DNA of 64,000 nucleotides, taken from NCBI GenBank assembly GCA_001802125.1, contig MGZK01000004.1:16130-80129 (forward strand), read 5' to 3'. Origin of the DNA: Geobacteraceae bacterium GWC2_55_20. Its GTDB lineage: Bacteria; Desulfobacterota; Desulfuromonadia; Geobacterales; Pseudopelobacteraceae. The translations under genes and the position numbers were made by a program. Shown in pieces: positions 34,799-44,400 of this stretch; within the stretch, counting starts at the first letter, position 1; each line of letters opens with the position of its first letter. Below the pieces are notes generated by a model. The model was not told where the DNA came from. It searched no databases and saw nothing but the letters and a program-made list of their open reading frames with translations.

Positions 34799-35236
34799 AT
34801 GGATTTTTTCAGTTCAATAAACGTCAGTTCGTCTGCGCTCTCTGCTGAGCGGACACGCATGAACCTGATTTCCAGCAACCTGGCCAACGCCAGTGCCACA
34901 AGAACCGCCGAGGGTGGTCCATACAAGCGCAAGGATGCCGTGTTCACCTCCACTCCGATGGAGAACCGTTTCGATCGTGCCCTGGACGGTGCTACGGCTC
35001 AACAGGTTCGCCAGGTGGAGGTGTCTCGGATCGTTGAGGACCAGAATCCGCCCCGTATGCAGTACGATCCCGGACATCCCGATGCCGATCCCCAGGGGTA
35101 TGTTGCCATGCCTAACGTGAACGTGGTCGAGGAAATGGCCGACATGATCGGTGCGACCCGTGCCTATGAGGCCAATGTCACCGCAGTCCAGGCAGCAAAA
35201 AGCATGGCGATGAAAACACTGGAAATAGGCAGGTAA
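34799..35236 (+). CDS. flgC: Flagellar basal-body rod protein FlgC
   Basis: 145 residues. Family features are SSALSAERTRMNLISSNLANASATRT near the start, the PMENRF segment, and VVEEMADMIGATRAYEANVTAVQAAKSM near the end. FlgC is a proximal rod component that assembles with FlgB and FliE. It begins one base after the flgB stop. Confidence 0.95.
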   Translation: MDFFSSINVSSSALSAERTRMNLISSNLANASATRTAEGGPYKRKDAVFTSTPMENRFDRALDGATAQQVRQVEVSRIVEDQNPPRMQYDPGHPDADPQGYVAMPNVNVVEEMADMIGATRAYEANVTAVQAAKSMAMKTLEIGR

Positions 35237-35272
35237 CTCCCCTAATACATTTTTTTAAAAGAGGAATTTCAC

Positions 35273-35575
35273 ATGGAAATAAGTGCTATCGAAAGTGGAA
35301 TGGGTCTTTCAAAGATCTTTCCCGAGCAGGGCAAAATCAGTTCTTCTTCGACTGCAGAGGGGGCCGGTAAGTTTTTCAGCGAACTCGTCTCCAAAGTAAA
35401 TGACATGCAGGTACAGTCAGATAAATCAATACAGGGGTTGGCAAGTGGGGAAAACAAGAATCTTCATGAGGTGATGATTGCCGTCGAGAAGGCCAGTATT
35501 TCGTTCCAGTTCATGTCTCAGGTCCGTAACAAGGCGCTTGAAGCCTATCAGGAAGTTATGAGGATGCAGGTATAG
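35273..35575 (+). CDS. fliE: Flagellar hook-basal body protein FliE
   Basis: 100 residues; the C-terminal two thirds carry the FliE pattern ([61 protein letters not shown] in short segments). FliE links the MS ring to the rod and is the first exported rod part. It is followed by about 105 noncoding bases before fliF, in which I see nothing beyond a GAAAGGA ribosome site. Confidence 0.93.
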   Translation: MEISAIESGMGLSKIFPEQGKISSSSTAEGAGKFFSELVSKVNDMQVQSDKSIQGLASGENKNLHEVMIAVEKASISFQFMSQVRNKALEAYQEVMRMQV

Positions 35576-35680
35576 AGTGGATTTTCATCCCGTGGAGCTT
35601 TCTAAACGTGTTCTATGCCGTGCCGGCATTGATTCCGCGGTAGATTTGCAATTACTCTGAAAGGAACGTTCATTACGCCG

Positions 35681-37261
35681 ATGCCAGAAGGATTACGAAG
35701 ACTTATAGAGCCTTTTATGGCGCTTTCCCCAGGGAAAAGGATGCTCATTGTCGGGGTGGCTTTATTATCATCCGTGGCGTTTGCCGTGCTGATATTTGTA
35801 GCCAACCGTACCGATTACCGCCCGCTTTTTACCAATCTTACCCCTGAAGATGCTGGGGAAATCGTCAAAAAAATGAAGGATAGCAAGGTTCCTTACCAGA
35901 TTACCGATGATGGCAAGGGAATACTTGTTCCTTCCGACAAGGTTTACGATCTGAGATTGACGCTTGCTTCCGAAGGTCTTCCCCAGGGTGGCGGAGTCGG
36001 TTTTGAAATTTTTGACCGGAAAAACTTCGGCATGACCGAGTTTGTGCAGAAGCTTAATTACCAGCGCGCCCTTCAGGGGGAGTTATCCAGGACAATAGCC
36101 CAATTGACCGGTGTTGAACAGGCAAGGGTGCACCTGGTAATACCGGAGAAATCACTTTTCAAGGACAATGAAAAGCCGGCCACTGCCTCGATAGTACTTA
36201 AAATGAAGTCGAATCGCGCACTGCGTGATGCAGAAGTGCAGGGTGTGGTGCATCTTGTGTCATCTTCGATCGAAGGCATGGACCCTGAGCATGTGACCGT
36301 GCTTGACAGCCGGGGGAAAATTCTCAGCAAAGGCGGCAGCAGCGATCCTACCAGTCGCATGACATCGGCCATGCAGGAAACGCAACGAAATTACGAAAAG
36401 AATGTCGAGGAACGGATACAATCCCTGCTTGATCGCATTGTCGGTGGCGGCAAGTCCGTGGCTCGGGTTACTGCTGCTTTTGATTTCAAGCAGGTCGAGC
36501 GGCTTGAGGAGAAGTTCGACCCGGAAAGTATTGCCGTTCGCAGCGAGCAGCGCACCGAAGAAAAAGGGGCATCGACAACAGCCAGCAGTGGAGTCCCCGG
36601 AGTCCAGACTAATCTTGGACGAACGGCCAACGCTGGGGGGGGGACGTCTGGAGGCGGCTCCAAAAACGATGAAACTCTCAACTATGAGGTCAGTCGATCC
36701 ACCGCAAAGATCATTGAGCCGATTGGCGCTTTGAGTAAAATCTCGGTTGCGGTGCTGGTAGACGGCAAATATGAAGCGCCCGCCGCCACCAAGGAAGGCC
36801 AACCGGCCAAGGCAAAATATACCCCCCGCTCTCCTGATGAACTTCAAAAGATTGAGACACTCGTAAAGAGCGCTGTCGGTTTCAACCCTGAGCGAGGCGA
36901 TCAACTGAGCGTGCAGAATATTCCCTTCCAGGAGACCGGAGAGTTCGGTGCAACCGAAACCGTCAAGTGGTGGACAAACCCATTTTTCATGTCTCTGGCT
37001 AAAAACCTGATGATCGGGGTCGGCTTCCTGGCGTTGATCATGTTCGTGATCCGCCCGCTTCTGGCATCGCTCAAAACATCAAGGCCGGCTTCTCTTGAAA
37101 GTTTCGAGCCGCTTGGCGAGGGCAGGGAACAGCTCACCACGACAGAACGTGTGCAGCTTGCCACGCAAATGGCGGAACAGCAAAGTCTGATAGAACAGGC
37201 AAAAAAGGATCCATACCAGGTTGCCCAGATACTGCAAAACTGGGTTGGCGAGGACAAGTAG
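35681..37261 (+). CDS. fliF: Flagellar MS-ring protein FliF
   Basis: 526 residues with a transmembrane segment near residues 20-45 (MLIVGVALLSSVAFAVLIFV), the YscJ-like ring-building region (VKKMKDSKVPYQI, LPQGGGVGFEIFD), and a second membrane helix near 440-465, followed by the FliG-binding tail. It forms the membrane ring on which the motor is built. A G9 tract (36635-36643) encodes Gly-Gly-Gly in a flexible periplasmic loop and is a potential slippage site. Confidence 0.96.
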   Translation: MPEGLRRLIEPFMALSPGKRMLIVGVALLSSVAFAVLIFVANRTDYRPLFTNLTPEDAGEIVKKMKDSKVPYQITDDGKGILVPSDKVYDLRLTLASEGLPQGGGVGFEIFDRKNFGMTEFVQKLNYQRALQGELSRTIAQLTGVEQARVHLVIPEKSLFKDNEKPATASIVLKMKSNRALRDAEVQGVVHLVSSSIEGMDPEHVTVLDSRGKILSKGGSSDPTSRMTSAMQETQRNYEKNVEERIQSLLDRIVGGGKSVARVTAAFDFKQVERLEEKFDPESIAVRSEQRTEEKGASTTASSGVPGVQTNLGRTANAGGGTSGGGSKNDETLNYEVSRSTAKIIEPIGALSKISVAVLVDGKYEAPAATKEGQPAKAKYTPRSPDELQKIETLVKSAVGFNPERGDQLSVQNIPFQETGEFGATETVKWWTNPFFMSLAKNLMIGVGFLALIMFVIRPLLASLKTSRPASLESFEPLGEGREQLTTTERVQLATQMAEQQSLIEQAKKDPYQVAQILQNWVGEDK

Positions 37262-37310
37262 AATCAAATATATTGAATCACGCTTTTAATAAACTCCACG
37301 CAGGGGCACT

Positions 37311-38303
37311 ATGACCGGTTCAGAAAAAGCTGCAATTCTTTTGCTTTACCTTGGCAATGAGGTAACCTCCAAGGTCTTTGAGCATCTGGATGATACGGAA
37401 ATTAAAAAGATCAGTAAAAGCATGGGACAGTTGGGGCATGTTTCACGCAATACAATCATGGAGGTTGTAAATACTTTTACCGAGGTCATTAACCCGGAGT
37501 CGGGAATATTTTCCCAAGGGGACGAATTTGTTTTGAAAATCCTGGAAAAGGCGCTGGGGCCGGAAAAAGCTCACATGCTGATGGAGGAGTTGCAGGCGTC
37601 CAGTTATGGGGATCTTGTCGATATTCTGGCCAATATGGACTCCAAAACCATCGCCAATTTCCTGTCTCAGGAGCACCCGCAAACCATTGCAGTTATTCTG
37701 GCAAAACTCAAATCAAAACAGACCAGCGAAATAATCAGTCTTTTACCACAGGAGTTGCAGGCCGAAGTAGTTCTGCGAATAGCGGATGTGGAGCAGGTAT
37801 CACCCGAGATTCTCAAGGATATCGACGAGGTTTTGAAGCGCGAGATCAATTCCATGGGAGGTACTCAGCGTTACAAGGTTGGTGGTATCGACAAGGTCGT
37901 GGACATGTTCAATCATTTTGACCGCAGCAAGGAGAAGCAGATCCTTGACAAGCTTGATGTGTTGAGCCCTCCCTTGTCCGAGATAATCCGCAAGCACCTC
38001 TTCACTTTCGAGGATGTTTTTGCGCTTGACGATCGAAGTATCCAGTCCGTAATGCGTGAAGTATCCAATGATACCCTGACTCTGGCGATGAAGACATCTC
38101 CGGACGAGGTCAAGGACAAGATCTTCAAGAACATTTCCAGCCGAGCTGCCGAGATGATCAAGGAAGACCTCGAGGTTATGGGGCCGGTGCGACTGTCCGA
38201 TGTTGAAAAAGCGCAGGGAGAAATCATAAAAATTGTAAGAAAGATGGAAGAGGAAGGCAAAATTGTGCTTGCCGGGCGTGGGAGCGAAGATGTCCTCGTC
38301 TAG
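37311..38303 (+). CDS. fliG: Flagellar motor switch protein FliG
   Basis: 330 residues: N-terminal FliF-binding domain (KAAILLLYLGNEVTSKVFEHLD), middle domain with EHPQTIAVILAKL, and C-terminal torque domain with the MotA-facing charged helix (DDRSIQSVMREV, DTLTLAMKTSPDEVKDKIFKN). It ends EEGKIVLAGRG plus a few residues. FliG couples proton flow to rotation. fliH begins inside its last codons. Confidence 0.97.
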   Translation: MTGSEKAAILLLYLGNEVTSKVFEHLDDTEIKKISKSMGQLGHVSRNTIMEVVNTFTEVINPESGIFSQGDEFVLKILEKALGPEKAHMLMEELQASSYGDLVDILANMDSKTIANFLSQEHPQTIAVILAKLKSKQTSEIISLLPQELQAEVVLRIADVEQVSPEILKDIDEVLKREINSMGGTQRYKVGGIDKVVDMFNHFDRSKEKQILDKLDVLSPPLSEIIRKHLFTFEDVFALDDRSIQSVMREVSNDTLTLAMKTSPDEVKDKIFKNISSRAAEMIKEDLEVMGPVRLSDVEKAQGEIIKIVRKMEEEGKIVLAGRGSEDVLV

Positions 38304-39036
38304 GGTCATTAAAGCTGCGGTTCATGATGGCGCCGGTATTTCCGACTTCAGTTTCAAGCAGATAAACTCTGCTGCCGTATCCGCGTCGCTTGAGCCGGGT
38401 TCAGGCGGCTTTGTCCCGATGGATCTTTTCGCCGGAGCAAGCTTTCTGGAACGTAATGAATTGTTACGGGAAGAACCGGAAAATTCAGGACCGCCGGTGG
38501 TTGAAATCACCGAGGACGAACTGAAACAAAAAATCAACGATTCCTTCAACGCCGGTCTGCAGGAAGGCAAAAATCTGACGGAACGCGGGCTTGTCAATGT
38601 TTTTAGAGCCTTGCGCGGGGCCAGCGAGACGATTCATAACCTAAGGGACAAAGTGTTGCGCGAATCCGAGGATGAGCTGATCAATCTTGTGATGCTGGTG
38701 GCCCGCAAGGTTATTATCCGTGAGGTCTCGCAGGATCGTTGCATATTGGCCGATGTGGTGAAAAATGCTCTTGCCGGATTGTCGGCTCGCGAAGAGTTGA
38801 CGGTTCGATTAAATCCGGATGACTATGCCTTGTTGAATTCCGGCAGGGAGGAATGCCTCAAAAAAGAACTTGTCAGTGAGCGTCTGCAACTGAAGGCGGA
38901 TTCCACCGTTGCATCGGGATTCTGCCAGATCGACGCGGCCATGGGAACGATCGATGCCGGGCTTAACGCCCAACTGGAAGCTATTTACCGCAATCTCCTT
39001 GATGAGCGGAGCGCTTCACAGGTTCAGAATGACTGA
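38290..39036 (+). CDS. fliH: Flagellar export regulator FliH
   Basis: 248 residues from the ATG at 38290, which overlaps fliG by 14 bases and follows GGGAG. The N-terminal half is poorly conserved. The FliH/YscL helix begins about residue 95 (AGLQEGKNLTERGLVNVFRAL) with the stator-like domain following (LVMLVARKVIIREVSQDRCILADVVKNALA, VRLNPDDYALL). It binds FliI and holds it at the export gate. Confidence 0.9.
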   Translation: MSSSRVIKAAVHDGAGISDFSFKQINSAAVSASLEPGSGGFVPMDLFAGASFLERNELLREEPENSGPPVVEITEDELKQKINDSFNAGLQEGKNLTERGLVNVFRALRGASETIHNLRDKVLRESEDELINLVMLVARKVIIREVSQDRCILADVVKNALAGLSAREELTVRLNPDDYALLNSGREECLKKELVSERLQLKADSTVASGFCQIDAAMGTIDAGLNAQLEAIYRNLLDERSASQVQND

Positions 39037-39054
39037 TACAGGGATAATCCCGAT

Positions 39055-40374
39055 ATGCCCAATGCACGCATCAATCTGAAAAAATACGGCGGTTCAATCG
39101 CATCATCCAAACCGGTCCGGCTGCATGGCAAGGTGACTCAGGTTGTGGGCCTGGTCATCGAGGGATATTGCCCGGACACATCGGTGGGCGCAATCTGTGA
39201 GATAAAACCGTTGGAAGGTGAGCCGATTCCGGCGGAGGTGGTCGGCTTTCGCAACAACAAGACGCTTTTGATGCCGCTTGGAGAGTTGAGAGGAGTGGGA
39301 CTTGACAGCCTGATTTCCGTCAGACGTGACAAAGCCTCACTTGGCGTCGGTCCGCAACTCCTGGGGCGCGTGATTGACGGCTTGGGCAATCCGATTGATG
39401 ACAAGGGACCGATCAGGGTAGAGGAAGAATATCCGATCTATGCCTTGCCGGTCAACCCGATGACCAGACCTCCCATAAGGAAACCCCTTGATCTGGGTAT
39501 CAGGAGTATCAACGGTCTTCTTACCTGCGGCCAGGGGCAACGGGTCGGTATCATGGCCGGATCCGGTGTCGGAAAGTCGACGTTGCTCGGTATGATCGCC
39601 CGTTACACCGAAGCAGACGTGAACGTGATTGCATTGATCGGCGAGCGTGGCCGCGAACTGCGAGAGTTCATAGAAAAGGATCTCCAGGAGCAGGGACTCC
39701 ATAAATCTGTTGTTGTTGTGGCTACCTCGGATCAGCCTCCTTTGGTGCGCATGCGTGGAGCGTATATTGCAACCACAATTGCAGAGTATTTTCAAAAGCA
39801 GGGCAAGAAGGTTCTGCTGATGATGGATTCGGCCACCCGGTTTGCAATGGCCATGCGTGAAGTCGGACTCGCCATCGGTGAACCACCCACTACCAAGGGC
39901 TATACTCCTTCCGTATTTGCCGCGTTGCCGAAACTGCTGGAGCGTACCGGTAATTTTCCGGAAGGAAGCATTACCGCGCTCTATACGGTCTTGGTGGAAG
40001 GCGACGATTTTAATGAGCCGATCTCGGATGCCATGCGAAGCATACTGGACGGGCATATTGTTCTGTCGCGCGATCTGGCAGCCCGCTCCATCTACCCGCC
40101 GATTGATGTCATGGCGAGCACCAGCAGGGTCATGTCCGATGTTACTTCGCGTGAGCATCAGGCTCTGGCGTCAAAATTCAAGGAAGTTCTGGCAACCTAC
40201 CGTCAGTCGGAAGATCTGATCAATATTGGCGCTTACAAGGCCGGCAGTAATCCCGGTATAGATTATGCTATGTCACATAATGCTGACATGCAGTCCTACC
40301 TTAAACAGGCGATTCATGACCCGGTAATGCTGGATGATGCCATCAAGGGTCTCAAAGGTATATTCGACGCATGA
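39055..40374 (+). CDS. fliI: Flagellum-specific ATPase FliI
   Basis: 439 residues. Walker A is GSGVGKST (residues 169-176), Walker B lies in KKVLLMMDSATRFAMA, and the family-specific MREVGLAIGEPPTTKGYTPSVF follows. The enzyme powers or primes flagellar export as a hexamer related to F1 beta subunits. It is 18 bases after fliH. Confidence 0.97.
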   Translation: MPNARINLKKYGGSIASSKPVRLHGKVTQVVGLVIEGYCPDTSVGAICEIKPLEGEPIPAEVVGFRNNKTLLMPLGELRGVGLDSLISVRRDKASLGVGPQLLGRVIDGLGNPIDDKGPIRVEEEYPIYALPVNPMTRPPIRKPLDLGIRSINGLLTCGQGQRVGIMAGSGVGKSTLLGMIARYTEADVNVIALIGERGRELREFIEKDLQEQGLHKSVVVVATSDQPPLVRMRGAYIATTIAEYFQKQGKKVLLMMDSATRFAMAMREVGLAIGEPPTTKGYTPSVFAALPKLLERTGNFPEGSITALYTVLVEGDDFNEPISDAMRSILDGHIVLSRDLAARSIYPPIDVMASTSRVMSDVTSREHQALASKFKEVLATYRQSEDLINIGAYKAGSNPGIDYAMSHNADMQSYLKQAIHDPVMLDDAIKGLKGIFDA

Positions 40375-40403
40375 CCGGGCTTTGCCTTCGGGAGTAAGCC
40401 ATT

Positions 40404-40838
40404 ATGGCAGACAAGTCATTCAAGCTGGAACAGGTTCTGTCCTATCGCGGCGAAATGGAAAAACTCTGCAAACAGGAATTTGCGACTGCCAAGCAGGGAC
40501 TTGAAAAAGCGAACGATGAGCTGCTTCGCGAGGAGGAACATGTCAACGAGTTGACACAGGAGTTCTGTGACCGTCAGCAGGACCTTGACTGTATCGATGA
40601 TATGAGGATGTATTCCGACTTTTTTGCCCGCAAGCGGGAAGAGATCAAGAATCAGAAGGAACGGGTTGAACAGCTGGATCGCGAAATGAATGAACGGCGT
40701 GAAGAACTTTTGGAGGCGACCAAGGACAAGAAGGTGCTTGAGTCACTCAAACAGAAAAAGTCCGATGAGTTTCGTCAGGAGATGTTGCAGAAGGAACGCA
40801 ATTTTCTTGATGAAATATCAATTCAGAAAAAGGTTTGA
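40404..40838 (+). CDS. fliJ: Flagellar export chaperone FliJ
   Basis: 144 residues, almost wholly a charged coiled coil (FKLEQVLSYRGEMEKLCKQE, REEIKNQKERVEQLDREMNERR). The length, composition and position straight after fliI fit FliJ, which sits in the centre of the FliI ring. The stop overlaps the next gene by 4 bases. Confidence 0.9.
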   Translation: MADKSFKLEQVLSYRGEMEKLCKQEFATAKQGLEKANDELLREEEHVNELTQEFCDRQQDLDCIDDMRMYSDFFARKREEIKNQKERVEQLDREMNERREELLEATKDKKVLESLKQKKSDEFRQEMLQKERNFLDEISIQKKV

Positions 40839-41428
40839 TCATCTTGAATAAGATAAAATCAATATCCGCGGTTGCATTGATCTGTACACTGGGTTGTGGT
40901 CTGACACTGCTTAACTTGCCGCTGGTGTCGTCAAGTTCCGCCGGCCAGGGCGCCGCTCCAGGCAGTACCTCTTCGGAGACCGCCAAGTACTCCTCGTCCG
41001 AAAGTCAGCAACCGGTTAACGCTTCCCGTGCCGCCCGCGAGGAAAAGGCGCTGCAGGATGCCCGTCGCCAGCAGCTGGCCGAAAAGGAAGCTGCCCTGGC
41101 AGCCAAGGAGCTGGAACTGAAAAAACTGAGCGCAAAACTGGAAGCCCAGGTAAAGGCGCTGGAAGATAGTAAAAAAAGACTGGATGATAGTCTCAAGATC
41201 CAGACTGATCAACAGAAGAAAAAGCAGGATGAAAAAATTCAGAAAATGGTCAAGCTGTTCAAAACCATGCGTGGAGAACAGGCCGGAAAGATGATAGACA
41301 CGCTGCGGGAAGACCTGGCAATGACGCTTCTGAGCCGTCTTGACACAAAGACAGTGGCAAAGCTGGCGCCTTTCATAAGCCAGCCGAGGGTTGTAAGGTG
41401 GGTAACTGAAAACCTGCAGGGTAAATAA
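40835..41428 (+). CDS. MotE-like protein (coiled coil plus MgtE-N/FliG-middle domain)
   Basis: 197 residues, probably from the TTG at 40835, coupled to the fliJ stop (a TTG at 40844 is also possible). An N-terminal hydrophobic signal or anchor (ISAVALICTLGCGLTLL) is followed by a low-complexity Ser-rich stretch, a long coiled coil (EKEAALAAKELELKKLSAKLEAQVK), and a compact domain with LFKTMRGEQAGKMIDTL and LLSRLDTKTVAKLAPF. MotE proteins of this shape act with the stator in some bacteria. The assignment rests on domain order and neighbourhood. Confidence 0.75.
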   Translation: MIILNKIKSISAVALICTLGCGLTLLNLPLVSSSSAGQGAAPGSTSSETAKYSSSESQQPVNASRAAREEKALQDARRQQLAEKEAALAAKELELKKLSAKLEAQVKALEDSKKRLDDSLKIQTDQQKKKQDEKIQKMVKLFKTMRGEQAGKMIDTLREDLAMTLLSRLDTKTVAKLAPFISQPRVVRWVTENLQGK

Positions 41429-41436
41429 TTTCGATT

Positions 41437-41466
41437 TTATGGACATGTATACTGTCCAATCCATAA
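41437..41466 (+). other. Competing hairpins in the fliK leader
   Basis: TTATGGA (41437-41443) pairs with TCCATAA (41460-41466), and TGGACA (41440-41445) pairs with TGTCCA (41453-41458). The two helices share bases and cannot both form. They lie 30 bases before the fliK ATG. A regulatory role is only a possibility. Confidence 0.4.
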
Positions 41467-41496
41467 AAAATTCATACAGAAAGGAGGTGAAAAACA

Positions 41497-44400
41497 ATGA
41501 ATGCAGGACAGATGTTTATGAATATGATGTCGGGCGTGACCCAGACGGTTACTCCTGACGCGATGGCAGCAGTACCGCTGAATAAATCCGGCGTAAATTT
41601 TGACAATCTTCTTGGTGAAATACGCATGCAGGCAGATGCGAAGATGGTTGCCAATGTTGACATTGCTGGTGTTTATGCTGTGTCGGAAGAACCGGAGTTG
41701 CCTTCGGAAACTTCCGGAACGGTGGCTGCGCTGAAGTTGGGAACAGCCCGGACTAGTGGTGCTTCTCAAGCTAATGGCGAAATAGTCATGCTTGAAGCGG
41801 CAGCATTGGATACGCTGATTGATGGTTCTTCCGATGCCTTGCCCATCACTCCGGAGATGTATCCAGCTGAGGCGCAAATGGTTTTGGCGGCTTATGCGCA
41901 ATCCAGCATGATTCCGCATGTCAACACTCCGCCCAGTCATGAAGATGACAGCGGACAGAACGTACTAGCCAAGGCTGTCGAAGTTGACCGGTCGGCAACC
42001 AGAACCGGGGCTCAAGTAACGTACCTTTCCGAAGTTGCAGCACCGGAGCAACCGTCTGTTAAGACCGCTGATTTGTCAACATCAGCAAAAGAAACCGCAA
42101 CACAACAGTCAGTACCTGTAATACAGGCAACGGCACGTCAGGAGAATCATCCCATGTCTGCCAATGCTCCAGTCGTGAAATCCTCCGGTCAGAATCAGGC
42201 TGCTGATGTTCAACAGCCAGGCAGAATGCCGTCAGTCAACACTCCGCCAAATCCTGAAGTTGACTCCGTACAGAATGTACTACCTAAGTTAGCCACTATG
42301 GACCAGCTGAAAATTAAAGCCGATGCCCCAGTAACTTCCATTTCCATGGAACAGCTGCAATCACCAGTAATCCAATCGATTGATCTACCCCCCCCCCGGT
42401 TGGAAACTGTAACCCAGGCAGCATCTGTGACAACTGCAAAGCCAGCTGCGCCATATCAAGCTGCAATCTTACCTGCAGTGGAAGTTGCTGCATCTAAACC
42501 TGAAACGGCCCGTCAGGAGAAACCTCTCATGCCGGCCAAAGCTCCTACAGTGGAATTGTCCGAACAGAATCAGGCTGCTCCGCGTCCACAGCCAGGCAGA
42601 ATGCCGTCAGTCAACACTCCGTCCAGTCAAGAAGTTGACTTCGTACAGAACGTACAACCCAAGGCTGCTGTAACCGACCAGCCAATAATTAAAATCGAGG
42701 CCCCCGTAATGTTCCGCACTTCGGAACAGCGGCAATCATCATCAACACAGTCTGTCGAACAGTACTCCCGGACCGTCCATCCAGAGCAACAGACCGCCCG
42801 GCTGGAATCCGTTGCCAGCCCGACGACTGACAGACCGGTTGCCAAGCCTGCCGAACAAACGCACCGTTTCGCAGTTGCAGCACCTGAGCAACCGTTGACT
42901 AATCCGACAGTTATATCCGTATCGGCAAAAGAAACCGCAACACAACAGTCAGCAGCTGTAATAACTGCAAAACCGGCAGAGCCAGCTTCAGCTTCATTCC
43001 ATGCTGTAACGACACCGGTTGTGGAAGTTGCTACAGCGAAGCCTGAAACGGCCCGTCAGGAGAAACCTCTCATGCCGGCCAAAGCTCCTACAGTGGAATT
43101 GTCCGAACAGAATCAGGCTACTCCGCGTCCACAGCCAGGCAGAATGCCGTCAGTCAATACTCCGTCCAGTCAAGAAGTTGACTCCGTACAGAACGTACAA
43201 CCCAAGGCTGCAGTAACCGACCAGCCAATAATTAAAACCGAGGCCCCCGTAACGTTCCGCTCTTCGGAACAGCGGCAACCATCAACAACCCAGTCCGTCG
43301 AACAGTACACCCGTACTGTCCAGCCAGAGCAACAGACCGCCCGGCTGGAATCCGTTGCCAGCCCGACGACTGACAGACCGGTTGCCAAGCCTGCCGAACA
43401 AACGCACCGTTTAGCAGTTGCAGCACCTGAGCAACCGTTGACTAATCCTACAGTCTTATCAGCATCAGCAAAAGAAACCGCAACACAACAGTCAGCACCT
43501 GTAATAACTGCAAAACCGGCAGAGCCAGCTTCAGTTCTATCCCAAGCTGTAACGACACCGGTAGTGGAAGTTGCTACAGCGAAACCTGAAACGGCCCGTC
43601 GGGAAAAACCGCTCATGGCGGCAAATGCTCCAGTTGTGGAACTGTACGGGCAGACACGGGATGCGAATATTCAACAGCCAGACAGAATGCCGTCTGTCAA
43701 CACTCCACCCAGCCATGAAGTTGACACCGTACTACAGAATCAGGAAACAAATGTTGCAGCGGACTTAAATCAGGTTGCAACCGGCCTTCAAACCAAGCCG
43801 AGCAGGGAATCCGCTCCGGTACGAAATGAAGCTGAATCATTATCCAAACCGGTTCTACAGGTTACTCCACTGCACCAGAGTGGATTGGAAACATTCCATG
43901 CCAAAGAGGCCGCCAAACCGGTTGTGCAAGAGACGGCTGTTCCGGAACCACCATCGGAAGTCTCTCAGGAAACGAGATTGCCCAATCGTGCAATCAGCAC
44001 ATCATCTGAGCCTGAGATCGAGTTCACTTTTACTTTGCCCAGGCCGATTACCGTTTCCAAGGCTCATTCTACTGAACCGAGTCGTTTGGCATCCACCAGC
44101 ACCGCTTTGAGGCAACAGATAATATCGCTTGATATTGAACCGTCTCAAAAACAGACTGCTGAATTAGGAACGGTAACTGCATTAAAGTTAGAAACGATAG
44201 TAACCCCAAGCAGTGCAGCAAGAGCGCAGGAAAATGGCAGAACGCCGGAAGCGGTATTGTCATCCGCTACGGAAACGGGCTTGACACGTAAGCTGCACCC
44301 CGAAGTTACCTTGAAAGAAATTGATCCTGGCTCTTCGGTAGCAAAAACCGACGAAACAAACAAGCAGAAAGCCTCTTCGGACTCCCACTCCGGAACGATG

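Noticed and set aside
41920-43740. CRISPR array or mobile element suggested by the direct repeats in fliK
   Set aside because: The repeats are 543 bases, coding, in frame and without spacers, terminal inverted repeats or transposase; they are an internal gene duplication.
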